Shown piece after piece: positions 45,684 through 54,188 of a DNA stretch of 64,000 nt. The position numbers and the translations under genes were made by a program. The first letter of the stretch is position 1, and every line of letters begins with the position of its first letter. The notes beneath the pieces are model-generated. The model was given only the letters and a program-made list of their open reading frames with translations, did not search any database and was not told the DNA's origin. The stretch is from JAIOSF01 sp047159865 (lineage in GTDB: Bacteria > Campylobacterota > Campylobacteria > Campylobacterales > Arcobacteraceae), in assembly GCF_047159865.1 (NCBI RefSeq), contig NZ_AP038804.1, forward strand, positions 806,001 to 870,000, given 5' to 3'.

Positions 45684-47831
45684 ATGCCTAATAAATCAAA
45701 TACAGATACTTTTACATGGGACTTTGATGTAAATGTATTTAAACTACTTGGAAGTCAGTTAATATCAGATAAATTTACTGCAATTATAGAACTTGTAAAA
45801 AATTCTTATGATGCAAATGCAACAGAAGTAAAAATTGATTTTATAGACTCTACCAATAAGCAAAATGGTAAAATTATCATTCAAGATAATGGTCATGGTA
45901 TGAATAAAGATGACATTAAAAATAAATGGATGAAAATTGGTACAAATAGTAAAAGGAACAATAAATTATCACCCAAACCCTTTAACAGAATTTTACTAGG
46001 AGAAAAAGGCATTGGTCGTTTTGCAATTGAAAAACTTGCAAATAAAATTACACTTGAAAGTATTACTGACCCTTCAACAGTAATTCACAAATTAGAAATT
46101 GATTGGAATAAATATACTAAAGAAATTTCTAATATCAACCCATCTTTATTTACAAATATGTTAAATAACTATACTACTCCAAAGACAACAATTTCAGATA
46201 TACATAAAAATGGAACAGCCCTTATTTTTGAAGACTTAAAAGAATCATGGACAACAACAGATATTAATAGATTAAAAAGAGAATTATCAAAACTAATTTC
46301 ACCTTTTACAATCAAAATAAAATATAATGAATTTAAACTACTTGTTAAGGAAAAAGAATCAGATGTCTTATTTGATGTTAATGAATATGATAATTTAATA
46401 AATAATTCTCTTGACTATGCTTCTAAATTCTTTGAAATAAAATATAATGCTAAAACTAATAAACAAGAAGTATTAAGATTTAACGAAGAAAAAAAAGAGA
46501 TAGAAACTTTAAAACAAGAAAGATGTGATTTTGGTCCTGTAAATTTAAAACTATATTGGTTTAATTCTCATGCAAAAAGAAATTTTAAAAAAGCATATGA
46601 GGGTAAACAATTTAAAATAGATGGGTTTAAAATTTATAGAGATGGAGTTTTGACAACTCCATTTGTTGAAATTGCTGCAACTAATGACAATGTAGATAAG
46701 TATAGAGATATCCTAGGTATTGATAAAAGACGATGGTCAAACTTTTTTGGGAAAATTAGTTCTCATGATTTTATTGGCTTTATAGAGATTAGTAAAGATC
46801 ATAATAAGGAAATACGAGACTTAACCAATAGGCAAGATTTTGAGGATACATTACAATATAGAAATTTTAAAGAGTTTATAATAAAGCAACTTGTTCAAAT
46901 AGAAAAAGTTTTAGAAAAAGAAAAAAAAGAAAAAAAAGAGCAAGAGAAAAATAACTTAGATAATGCATTAACCGATTTAAATAGTATTAAAACTAAACTA
47001 TCAAGTTTAAAAAAATCTTCTCCTGAAATAGCCAAAGAGTTACATCCAGCACTAGAAATAGTAAAAGGTATTTCTACTACAATTAGAGAAAGTGTTCAAG
47101 AAATTAGAACATTAGAAAAGAATTTACAACATCAAGAGGATGTCTATTTTAGTTTAATGTCACTCCAAGAATATGCTGCAGATTTAGCACATATGGTTAA
47201 AAACTCAATAGATAAAATTATTGGCTTTTCAGAGTTTTTATATTATGAATTAAAAGATACAGAATATTATTCAAAAATGAAACTTATTCATGATGAATCA
47301 AAAAAACTAAATGAAGATGTTAACTACATGCTTGATTATGCTAAAGCAGGAGATAAACTTGTTAAGTTTGATGTATCTGTTCTTATTCATGATGTTTTTA
47401 ATGCTTATGATTATAAATTTAATAAAAATAATATTTCTTTAGAAATTGTACGACCTGAAGAATTTATTATTGTTCATAATAAAACACTATTAAGAGATGT
47501 ATTTAATAACCTAATCAATAATTCTATTAAGGCATTGGAAAATATAGATAGAGATAAAATCATAAAATATACTGCATATAAAGATAATAACAGCTATATA
47601 ATACTTTTTTCAGACAATGGAGAAGGAATTTTAGAGAAACATAAAAAGCTGATTTTTGATAGATACTTTACTACAACAAAAGAACAGAAAGGTTCAGGAA
47701 TTGGACTGTATATTGTTAGAAATAATTTAAAAACATTTAATGCAACGATTGAATTAATAGAAAGTGAATTTAAAAATATAGGCACAACTTTTAAAATTAC
47801 AATACCCTTAAAGGAAAAAGATAATGATTAA
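45684..47831 (+). CDS. sensor kinase with two GHKL ATPase modules
   Basis: A 715-residue soluble protein. An N-terminal Hsp90/MORC-like GHKL ATPase (about 10-390) has an N-box ELVKNSYDANA near 36, DNGHGM near 69 and GEKGIGRFA near 107. A charged coiled coil follows (about 400-445). The C-terminal half is a histidine kinase, with likely phospho-His503 in AADLAHMVKNS, an N-box FNNLINNSIKAL near 606, DNGEGI and GSGIGLYIVR. It overlaps the response regulator gene by eight bases. The N-terminal module may sense nucleic acid or protein damage (inference). I know no named system with this exact layout. Confidence 0.85.
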   Translation: MPNKSNTDTFTWDFDVNVFKLLGSQLISDKFTAIIELVKNSYDANATEVKIDFIDSTNKQNGKIIIQDNGHGMNKDDIKNKWMKIGTNSKRNNKLSPKPFNRILLGEKGIGRFAIEKLANKITLESITDPSTVIHKLEIDWNKYTKEISNINPSLFTNMLNNYTTPKTTISDIHKNGTALIFEDLKESWTTTDINRLKRELSKLISPFTIKIKYNEFKLLVKEKESDVLFDVNEYDNLINNSLDYASKFFEIKYNAKTNKQEVLRFNEEKKEIETLKQERCDFGPVNLKLYWFNSHAKRNFKKAYEGKQFKIDGFKIYRDGVLTTPFVEIAATNDNVDKYRDILGIDKRRWSNFFGKISSHDFIGFIEISKDHNKEIRDLTNRQDFEDTLQYRNFKEFIIKQLVQIEKVLEKEKKEKKEQEKNNLDNALTDLNSIKTKLSSLKKSSPEIAKELHPALEIVKGISTTIRESVQEIRTLEKNLQHQEDVYFSLMSLQEYAADLAHMVKNSIDKIIGFSEFLYYELKDTEYYSKMKLIHDESKKLNEDVNYMLDYAKAGDKLVKFDVSVLIHDVFNAYDYKFNKNNISLEIVRPEEFIIVHNKTLLRDVFNNLINNSIKALENIDRDKIIKYTAYKDNNSYIILFSDNGEGILEKHKKLIFDRYFTTTKEQKGSGIGLYIVRNNLKTFNATIELIESEFKNIGTTFKITIPLKEKDND

Positions 47832-48432
47832 TATAATTATGTTAGATGATACTTATAAAAATGATGCCGATGATCAAAAAGAAGTTTGGGAACAAAAGTT
47901 TAAGAGAAATGGTATTTCATCAAATGTCACTATACATTATAGTCCTTATTTATTACTAGAAAATATATCAAAATTCAATCTTAACAGTATATTGATATTA
48001 GATTTAGATTTAGATATGGATGATATAAATGGAATAATAGTTTTACATAAGATTAGAAAAATGAATATACACATTCCTATTATAATATATTCAGCAAAGA
48101 TTGAACCAGAGATGTATCAATCAATGGCAAAAGACAATGCTTTTACCTTTGTAAGAAAAGGAAATCAAGACGAATTAATTGAATCTATAAAAGATGCTTT
48201 TAATTTATTAGAAGATGCTATTCCATTAGAATTAAGTGAGGCAATAAATGAATATATTACTAGACACCCAGAAATAAAAGATTCAATTATATTGACTAAA
48301 GATAATCGAGAATTATCATTTGGAGAACTTGTATCTGAAATTAATTGTAATACTGAATTTGGTATAAGCTATCAAAAAGCTTTATATAAAATGAGTTTTG
48401 AAGATTTATTAAAACAAGAAAAAAAGCTATGA
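47824..48432 (+). CDS. response regulator with C-terminal extension
   Basis: A 202-residue protein. The receiver domain (about 1-130) has IIMLDDTY for the acidic pocket and the likely phospho-acceptor Asp60 in LILDLDLDMDDINGI. It has a Ser-Ala pair in YSAK and the conserved Lys in FVRKGNQDEL. The last ~65 residues are a small mixed domain (ITRHPEIKDSIILTKDNREL) that is not a known DNA-binding fold, so it likely acts by protein contact. It sits between the kinase and the protease-like gene, overlapping both, and most likely passes the phospho-signal from one to the other. Confidence 0.83.
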   Translation: MINIIMLDDTYKNDADDQKEVWEQKFKRNGISSNVTIHYSPYLLLENISKFNLNSILILDLDLDMDDINGIIVLHKIRKMNIHIPIIIYSAKIEPEMYQSMAKDNAFTFVRKGNQDELIESIKDAFNLLEDAIPLELSEAINEYITRHPEIKDSIILTKDNRELSFGELVSEINCNTEFGISYQKALYKMSFEDLLKQEKKL

Positions 48433-49019
48433 ATGATATTTTTATTATTTCATATACTTGTAAAAGATTAGGTGATTATTTTTATTTATGTAATATAGAC
48501 CTACAAGATTTTATTAAAACATTAGAGAACAAAATACAGATTCACTGTTCCCATCAATCATGTAAAAATGATCTCCTTCATAAAAGCTTATCTCAATATA
48601 GTGAAAATTATATTGTTACAATTTATGCTCACGGGAATAATGATAAAGTAGTTGACGAATTAAATAATGATCTAATAACATTAGATGATTCAAAAAAATT
48701 TTACAAGAATTCAATTGTTTATTCCACAGCATGTAAAACTGCCAACAATTTAGGTCTTTCACTTGTAAAAGAAGGGGGATGTAAATTGTTTTTTGGATAT
48801 TCCGATTCATCCCATATATCTACACTTCATAAAGCTGATTTTGTAGAGATGGATAACTTTACATTAAAATTAATTTTATCTGAAAATACAACAGACAAAG
48901 ATTATCTTAAAGCGAAAACTGAAGAATTTTTTCAAAAAAAACTACATGAATCAAGAATGCAAAACCCTATAATAGCACCTATGATAATGAATAATAAAGA
49001 ATGTTTTCAAATTTATTGA
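48429..49019 (+). CDS. small CHAT/caspase-like putative cysteine protease
   Basis: A 196-residue protein with no signal peptide or membrane segment. A hydrophobic strand ends in YAHGN (His68), and a second strand ends in YSTACKTANNLG (Cys102), followed by GGCKLFFGYSD. This spacing and context match the catalytic His-Cys pair of CHAT and other caspase-like (clan CD) proteases. The compact length means a protease domain with no recognisable fused repeat. It overlaps the response regulator by four bases (ATGA), so it is probably the effector of the phosphorelay. Protease activity is inferred from motifs only. Confidence 0.7.
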   Translation: MNDIFIISYTCKRLGDYFYLCNIDLQDFIKTLENKIQIHCSHQSCKNDLLHKSLSQYSENYIVTIYAHGNNDKVVDELNNDLITLDDSKKFYKNSIVYSTACKTANNLGLSLVKEGGCKLFFGYSDSSHISTLHKADFVEMDNFTLKLILSENTTDKDYLKAKTEEFFQKKLHESRMQNPIIAPMIMNNKECFQIY

Positions 49020-50071
49020 TTATCTAAAAACAAAATATTTTCAAAAATAACTTTTGCCAATAATGGTGGCACAGCATTACCAACTTGTTGTTGCTGATAA
49101 CTTAATGGTCCTTCAAAAATAAAGTCATCTGGAAAACTTTGAAGTCGGGCTGCTTCTCTTAAAGATAGACCTCTATCTTCCGTAGGATGAATCAACATAC
49201 TTTTTCTATAATTTGCAATTGTCACTGTAGGCTGATTTTCATCAAGTCTTTTATAAATACCACTGTGCATATTAACAGTACTGGAATAATTACTTAATAA
49301 TTTTTTAGGTATATCTTGCCAATTTTTCCCTTGTCTTATGTACTTATATCTTTCAATAATATATTCTTTATTTTTAGATACAATATTTTGTAATGGTTTA
49401 TCAGACTTTTTTCTCATAATTTCTAAATATGAATTAGTAATATTAGGTTTATAATCTCCACTTAGTAACTGTTCTCCATTTTTCAAAGAAGGTAAATCCG
49501 ATATTGCATCTTTTACACTTACAACAGATTCTTTCTTTAAAGAATTAAAGTCAAACTTTTTCTTAAACCTATTTCCTATAATGAAGAATCTTTTTCTTTT
49601 TTGAGGTACACCAAAATCTGAAGCACATAGTACTCCTGAAGATGTTGTATAACCAAGGTTTTTTAAATTTGTTTCAACTTCTTTTGCAAACTCGCCATTA
49701 TTAAAAGATTTAAAACCTACAACATTTTCAAATAGGAACCATTCTGGTTCTAAATCTTCTACGAATCTAATATATTCTTTAAACATCCAATTATTAGGAT
49801 TATCAAGGTTTCTTGTTTTTGTATTAGCTATAGAAAAACCCTGACAAGGTGGTCCTCCAAATAAAATAAAAGGGTTTTTTTCAGTATAATCTAGAGGATT
49901 CACACTTTTAATATCTTTATTTAAAACTTTGGTTTTTTGATGATTTTTTTGATAAGTTGATGCAGCATGTTTACAATATTCGACAGCAAGTAAGGATTCA
50001 ATACCAGCCATTTTTGCTCCAACACTTAATCCACCAGCACCACTAAAAATATCTACCGCAATTTTTTTCAT
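49013..50071 (-). CDS. C5 DNA cytosine methyltransferase
   Basis: A 352-residue Dcm-type enzyme that methylates cytosine C5 in a specific sequence. Motif I is DIFSGAGGLS, motif IV GGPPCQGFS with the catalytic Cys, motif VI ENVVGF, motif VIII QKRKRFFIIG and motif X VGNAVPP. All motifs appear complete. The target-recognition region between VIII and X is variable and gives no specificity. No restriction endonuclease is seen beside it. Its stop overlaps the protease-like gene's stop by seven bases, tail to tail, and it follows mutS7 on the same strand. Confidence 0.95.
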   Translation of the reverse strand: MKKIAVDIFSGAGGLSVGAKMAGIESLLAVEYCKHAASTYQKNHQKTKVLNKDIKSVNPLDYTEKNPFILFGGPPCQGFSIANTKTRNLDNPNNWMFKEYIRFVEDLEPEWFLFENVVGFKSFNNGEFAKEVETNLKNLGYTTSSGVLCASDFGVPQKRKRFFIIGNRFKKKFDFNSLKKESVVSVKDAISDLPSLKNGEQLLSGDYKPNITNSYLEIMRKKSDKPLQNIVSKNKEYIIERYKYIRQGKNWQDIPKKLLSNYSSTVNMHSGIYKRLDENQPTVTIANYRKSMLIHPTEDRGLSLREAARLQSFPDDFIFEGPLSYQQQQVGNAVPPLLAKVIFENILFLDNQ

Positions 50072-50159
50072 TCGAACTTTCTTTATATATAAAATGATTT
50101 TTAAAAAGAATACTACCTTATTTATAGTAGAATATTACTTAATTCAAACAATTTAATCC

Positions 50160-53117
50160 TTACTCCACACTACTATAATGCAACTCTAAACCTTTAGAAG
50201 TAGTAACAAATCCATTTATATTGATCTTCCCTTCATGCACTAGGTTATGGTGTTTTTTACAAAGTGGTATGAGGTTAAATTTATGGTTTTGATTGATGTG
50301 ACCTATGAAGCCTTTATCGTCTGCTTTTTGTTGCTCTTGGATATGATGTACATCATCTACTTTAGCGCCACATATCGCACATGAGGTTACATATAAGTCT
50401 TTGTTGTAGGTGCTTGTTTTCTTTTGTGACAATCTCTCTATCGTATCATAATCATCTGTAAGTCTTTTTCGTATGTCGTTGGCTACTTTTAAAAACTCTT
50501 TATCCATATGTAAAGATTTTGCAAACTCCAAACCATACATACTGCTACCACTTCCGTGTGATAGTTTTCTATTGAAGACTAGTTTATCATCTTCTTCGTT
50601 GTATAAAACGCTTAAGTGTAGGCAGATGATATTTTTCAACTTCGCAATCTCTTTAATCTCAGGTAACTGATGAAGATGTGTAGCAAATACAAAAATAGAT
50701 TTTAGGCTTGCAAGTTTGAGTATTGCAGATGCTACGATACTTACTCCACTCATTGTTTCTGTACTATGACTTATCTCATCACCTAGAATTAAAGAGTTAG
50801 ATGTCGCTCGATTAAATATATTTTTAAGCTCCAGCATCTCAACTGCAAATGAAGATAAACCTTTAGCGATGTTATCACTTCCAGATATTCGTGTAAATAC
50901 CTCATCAAATAAACAAAATCGCATAGACTTTGCAGGAACATAAAATCCAGCTTGTGCCATGATCACTACGATTCCTATAGATTTCATGAGTGAACTTTTA
51001 CCACTACTATTTATACCATATAGAAGCACTCCGTGCATTTTGTTATCGTTCATATTATCTGGTCGTGCATTTTGTATGATAAGGTTATCTTTTTGCTCTT
51101 TACTCGCCATATTAAGATCACCCAAAATGATGTCATTTGGTACATAGATACCATTTTGTTCAGTTGATTCGATAATTGGGTGTCGTAGATCAATCACCTC
51201 TATAAAATTTGTTTTTTGTTCATCTTTTTGTTTGATGATTTTAGGTGCCACATAGTTGTATTTTTTAGCTGTTTTTATATTTGAAACAGTCAAATCAATC
51301 TCCGCAATAAATGAAACCATCTCTTGAAGCATATTTGCAAATTTGTTTTCGTAGTATTCTACTTTTTCTTTAAATACAAGTTTATTGAGCTCTATTATTT
51401 TTTGTAGATTATGTACATATTTATCTGAAATAGTAGAGGTGAGTTTATTTGTGATTTTCACACTTGTTGTTTGCACTTTGATATTAAAATCTTTGAACAA
51501 ATATAAATCATCATCAATGATAAGATGAGATTCCAAAAGCTCTTTTTTTATCGAACTATATCTATTTTTTGTAAGCCCTATAAAAAAGCCCTCTTTTCCT
51601 AAACGATTGATAGGTACAAGATTTTTGTCTTCACTTTTTAAAAATTTTAAAATATGGGTTCTAAAAATATCTAGCTGTTCTTCTAACTGTTCATTTTCTT
51701 TTAGTAGTGCATCTATTTTACTGTCTATACCTTGGGCTATGATATTTGAGTCAATATCTTTTAACATAAACTTTCCACAATTTGTCAAATCAAAAGTTTC
51801 ATCTATGGTTTTGATAAATATCTCAATCTCTTCACTGCTACAAGGTGGTTTTACAAAGTTGTAACTCTCCATAAATGTAACCACCTCTTTAATACTTCCT
51901 AAAGAGTCATAGAGATAATTAAGTTCAAAAGGGTGTAGACGGTTTAGTTTGATTCTTCGTAAAAGTCTTTCTATATCATAAATATTACTTAAACTATTTT
52001 CTATAGGTGCATGGTAATCATACAGATCACTTGAAAGTTTATATCTTCTTAATAGCTCTTTTTCATCTTTTATAGGATGAGTAAGTCGCTCTTTTAAAAG
52101 TCTTTTTCCCATCGCTGTTGAAGTGTTGTTTATGAGTTTGAGTAGGTTTGGTTGATGGGGAGTTTCTAAAATATTTAACTGCTCTAAAGCGTTGTTTCCT
52201 AGATAGATATATTTACTCACATCTAGTTTAATAGGTGTTGAGAGTTTTTCAATAATTTTACTATCGTGCCCTATTACAAAATCTATAAGTATGGCTAAAC
52301 TTTCACTTGCTAGTGCATAGCGTTCCATATTTAAGTGCTCTATGGGAGTCAGCAACGATTCTATTTGAAATACATTTTTAAACAGTTCATTTTGGTATGT
52401 AATTTTTGGTCGAATATGTGAGATATGAAATGTTTTATGAGAAAGTTCAAGATACTCACACACCTCTTTTTGGTCGATACTTTTATCTAAAAAAGTCACC
52501 ACCACTTCACTTGTTTTGTGCATATTCATATAGTTAAACACCTCATCAAGTGCAAAACTAGGATCTTCACTTGTACCAAATACTTCATTGAAATAGCACT
52601 TTCCAGTTGTTACATCAATAGCACTGTATCCTACAAGGTAGTTACCTCTTACTTGGTCTATGGTGATTGATGTAATATTGTTCTCATCACTACTTACAGC
52701 AAAATCAAAGTTCGTACCTGGAGAGATAACCGCTTCTAAAACTCTTTTTACATTTGGTGGCAGTCCCACTTGCTTGATGATAGCTATTGTGTACTTTTGC
52801 TCTTGAATGATACGGTTGATATGTTTTTCAAAAGATACAGCTGGTACTCCTGCCATAAGAGGATTTGACTTATTGTTTTCCAAGATTGATTTGTTTTTTC
52901 TTGTGAGTTGTATATTTAATAGCTCTGCTATCTCTCTAGCTTTTCCTATTTGTTCTTCATCATTATTAACTTCATATACTTCAAAAAAAGTACCTATTTC
53001 CATTAGTACTATAGTATCTTTTCCGTATTTTTCTTCAAATAGTTGTTGGAGTTTAAAATAGTTTTGTGTTAATAGAAGCGATTTATCTTCTAGTATCTCT
53101 TGAACTTCTAATCTCAT
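50160..53117 (-). CDS. MutS7-type mismatch-recognition protein with C-terminal HNH nuclease
   Basis: A 985-residue MutS homologue. Domain I carries the mismatch-wedge Phe-x-Glu (GTFFEVYE, Phe44/Glu46). The ATPase domain has GINSSGKSS near residue 701 and LGDEISHSTE. The last ~85 residues are an HNH endonuclease, with zinc cysteines CAICG, then VDDVHHIQ and LCKKHHNLVH. Fusion of MutS to HNH defines MutS7, described in Campylobacterota, giant viruses and octocoral mitochondria; it can nick or cut after mismatch recognition. It begins without its own strong ribosome binding site, just behind a tiny upstream frame at 53119. Confidence 0.9.
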   Translation of the reverse strand: MRLEVQEILEDKSLLLTQNYFKLQQLFEEKYGKDTIVLMEIGTFFEVYEVNNDEEQIGKAREIAELLNIQLTRKNKSILENNKSNPLMAGVPAVSFEKHINRIIQEQKYTIAIIKQVGLPPNVKRVLEAVISPGTNFDFAVSSDENNITSITIDQVRGNYLVGYSAIDVTTGKCYFNEVFGTSEDPSFALDEVFNYMNMHKTSEVVVTFLDKSIDQKEVCEYLELSHKTFHISHIRPKITYQNELFKNVFQIESLLTPIEHLNMERYALASESLAILIDFVIGHDSKIIEKLSTPIKLDVSKYIYLGNNALEQLNILETPHQPNLLKLINNTSTAMGKRLLKERLTHPIKDEKELLRRYKLSSDLYDYHAPIENSLSNIYDIERLLRRIKLNRLHPFELNYLYDSLGSIKEVVTFMESYNFVKPPCSSEEIEIFIKTIDETFDLTNCGKFMLKDIDSNIIAQGIDSKIDALLKENEQLEEQLDIFRTHILKFLKSEDKNLVPINRLGKEGFFIGLTKNRYSSIKKELLESHLIIDDDLYLFKDFNIKVQTTSVKITNKLTSTISDKYVHNLQKIIELNKLVFKEKVEYYENKFANMLQEMVSFIAEIDLTVSNIKTAKKYNYVAPKIIKQKDEQKTNFIEVIDLRHPIIESTEQNGIYVPNDIILGDLNMASKEQKDNLIIQNARPDNMNDNKMHGVLLYGINSSGKSSLMKSIGIVVIMAQAGFYVPAKSMRFCLFDEVFTRISGSDNIAKGLSSFAVEMLELKNIFNRATSNSLILGDEISHSTETMSGVSIVASAILKLASLKSIFVFATHLHQLPEIKEIAKLKNIICLHLSVLYNEEDDKLVFNRKLSHGSGSSMYGLEFAKSLHMDKEFLKVANDIRKRLTDDYDTIERLSQKKTSTYNKDLYVTSCAICGAKVDDVHHIQEQQKADDKGFIGHINQNHKFNLIPLCKKHHNLVHEGKININGFVTTSKGLELHYSSVE

Positions 53118-53118
53118 A

Positions 53119-53145
53119 TTAACTATTGTGTTCTTTTAAATACAT
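53119..53145 (-). CDS. possible 8-codon leader frame upstream of mutS7
   Basis: ATG at 53145 opens a frame of eight codons (MYLKEHNS) ending TAA at 53119, two bases before the mutS7 ATG. It has a much better ribosome binding site (AGAGGGAG, eight bases before) than mutS7 itself. It may couple translation to mutS7 by reinitiation. It is also possible that the ribosome binding site simply serves mutS7 from a longer distance. Confidence 0.4.
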   Translation of the reverse strand: MYLKEHNS

Positions 53146-53192
53146 GTTGATTGCTCCCTCTATAAAGTAAAAATATCTAGATTATGTTTTTT

Positions 53193-53198
53193 ATTATA
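53193..53198 (-). promoter_or_regulatory. mutS7 -10 element
   Basis: On the minus strand TATAAT follows TTTTGT, an extended -10 typical of the phylum, about 75 bases before the mutS7 ATG. Confidence 0.5.
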
Positions 53199-53299
53199 AC
53201 AAAATGATACTCATTTAGAGATTATCCAGATCAAACTGTACAGATATTTTTTTAAATAAACTATATCTTTTTTACTCTTTTTTTGTTGGTCTAAATTCT

Positions 53300-53330
53300 A
53301 TCCCCCTCTCTCCCATCGTCCTCGATGGCA
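53300..53330. other. GC-rich block with a small hairpin in the mutS7 upstream gap
   Basis: A C-rich run (TCCCCCTCTCTCCC) and a 6-base stem (CCATCG-TCCT-CGATGG, 53313-53328) stand out from AT-rich surroundings, between the TRIC-like gene end and the mutS7 promoter. No T tract follows, so it is not a standard terminator. It could be part of a small RNA or a protein-binding site. Confidence 0.3.
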
Positions 53331-53378
53331 ATGTACATTATATTTTTTCGATAAATAATACTTCAGTATCATCTTATA

Positions 53379-53993
53379 TTAGTCTCGAAGTGGAGGTAGT
53401 TGCCACTTTTTATAATAAGCAAGCATTCTTATTGCAATTCCAAGAGCAAGTAAAAATATAGTATAAGAAATTGTATTTAGACCTATCATATACAAGAGAT
53501 AATATGTTATTCCAACACCAAAACTTATAGTTCCATATAAGCCCGTTCTCATAAACCATGGCACTTCATTTAATAGTATATCTCTTAAAATTCCACCACC
53601 AACACCGTTGCAAAACGCTACAATAGCAACTCCAAAGACATTGAATCCAACTTCTATAGCTATAATAGCACCAACAATCGAAAAGCATATAAAATCAATT
53701 GCATCAGCAAAAATAAAAATAAACTTTTTTTCTAATTGTTCTGACTTTTTATACACCTTAAAAAATCTAGAAATAAATAAAACTACAATTACAATAATTA
53801 CAGGCATATAATGAGTAAAAGAATATACTTCTCTACCAACAAGAAGATCTCTTATGATTCCACCACCTAATGCTGTTAAAAAAGCAGCAATAAATAATCC
53901 AAGCCAATCACAACCTTTTTTTACTGCAAACAAAAAGCCACTAAGTGCAGCAGATGCAATTCCAATATATTCAATAAATAATATAATATCCAT
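53379..53993 (-). CDS. TRIC-like / UPF0126 (YicG-type) membrane protein
   Basis: A 204-residue membrane protein with about seven hydrophobic segments in two homologous halves. The repeated glycine motif appears as ALGGGIIRDLLVG and GVGGGILRDILL, diagnostic of the bacterial TRIC/UPF0126 family. Members conduct monovalent cations or transport small substrates such as glycine. It lies alone on the minus strand, divergent from the suf operon. Confidence 0.92.
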   Translation of the reverse strand: MDIILFIEYIGIASAALSGFLFAVKKGCDWLGLFIAAFLTALGGGIIRDLLVGREVYSFTHYMPVIIVIVVLFISRFFKVYKKSEQLEKKFIFIFADAIDFICFSIVGAIIAIEVGFNVFGVAIVAFCNGVGGGILRDILLNEVPWFMRTGLYGTISFGVGITYYLLYMIGLNTISYTIFLLALGIAIRMLAYYKKWQLPPLRD

Positions 53994-54137
53994 TTTTCCT
54001 ACTTTTTTAAAAGCAGCATTCTATACTTTGTATCCATAAAAAAGAATAAAATTTTGAATTTCACAATTTAATCTTTAACAAAATTAAAGAAGTAAATTAG
54101 ATATTCTATTGTATTGTATTTTATGTTTTGGTTATGT

Positions 54138-54164
54138 TATACTCCTGAATAAGACAAAACTTAT
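54138..54164 (+). promoter_or_regulatory. suf operon promoter and possible operator
   Basis: TATACT at 54138-54143 follows TTATGT, an extended -10. A small dyad, ATAAG-ACAAAA-CTTAT (54149-54164), lies just downstream, where a repressor could act. A strong GGAGG ribosome binding site (54179-54183) precedes sufB. Confidence 0.5.
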
Positions 54165-54188
54165 CCTATTTAAATAACGGAGGTTAAA

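Noticed and set aside
53221..53233. TPP-riboswitch-like string (TGATCTGGATAAT on the minus strand) upstream of mutS7
   Set aside because: The companion CTGAGA and GCGTAGGGA elements and the surrounding helices are absent, and mutS7 is not a thiamine gene. It is a chance match.
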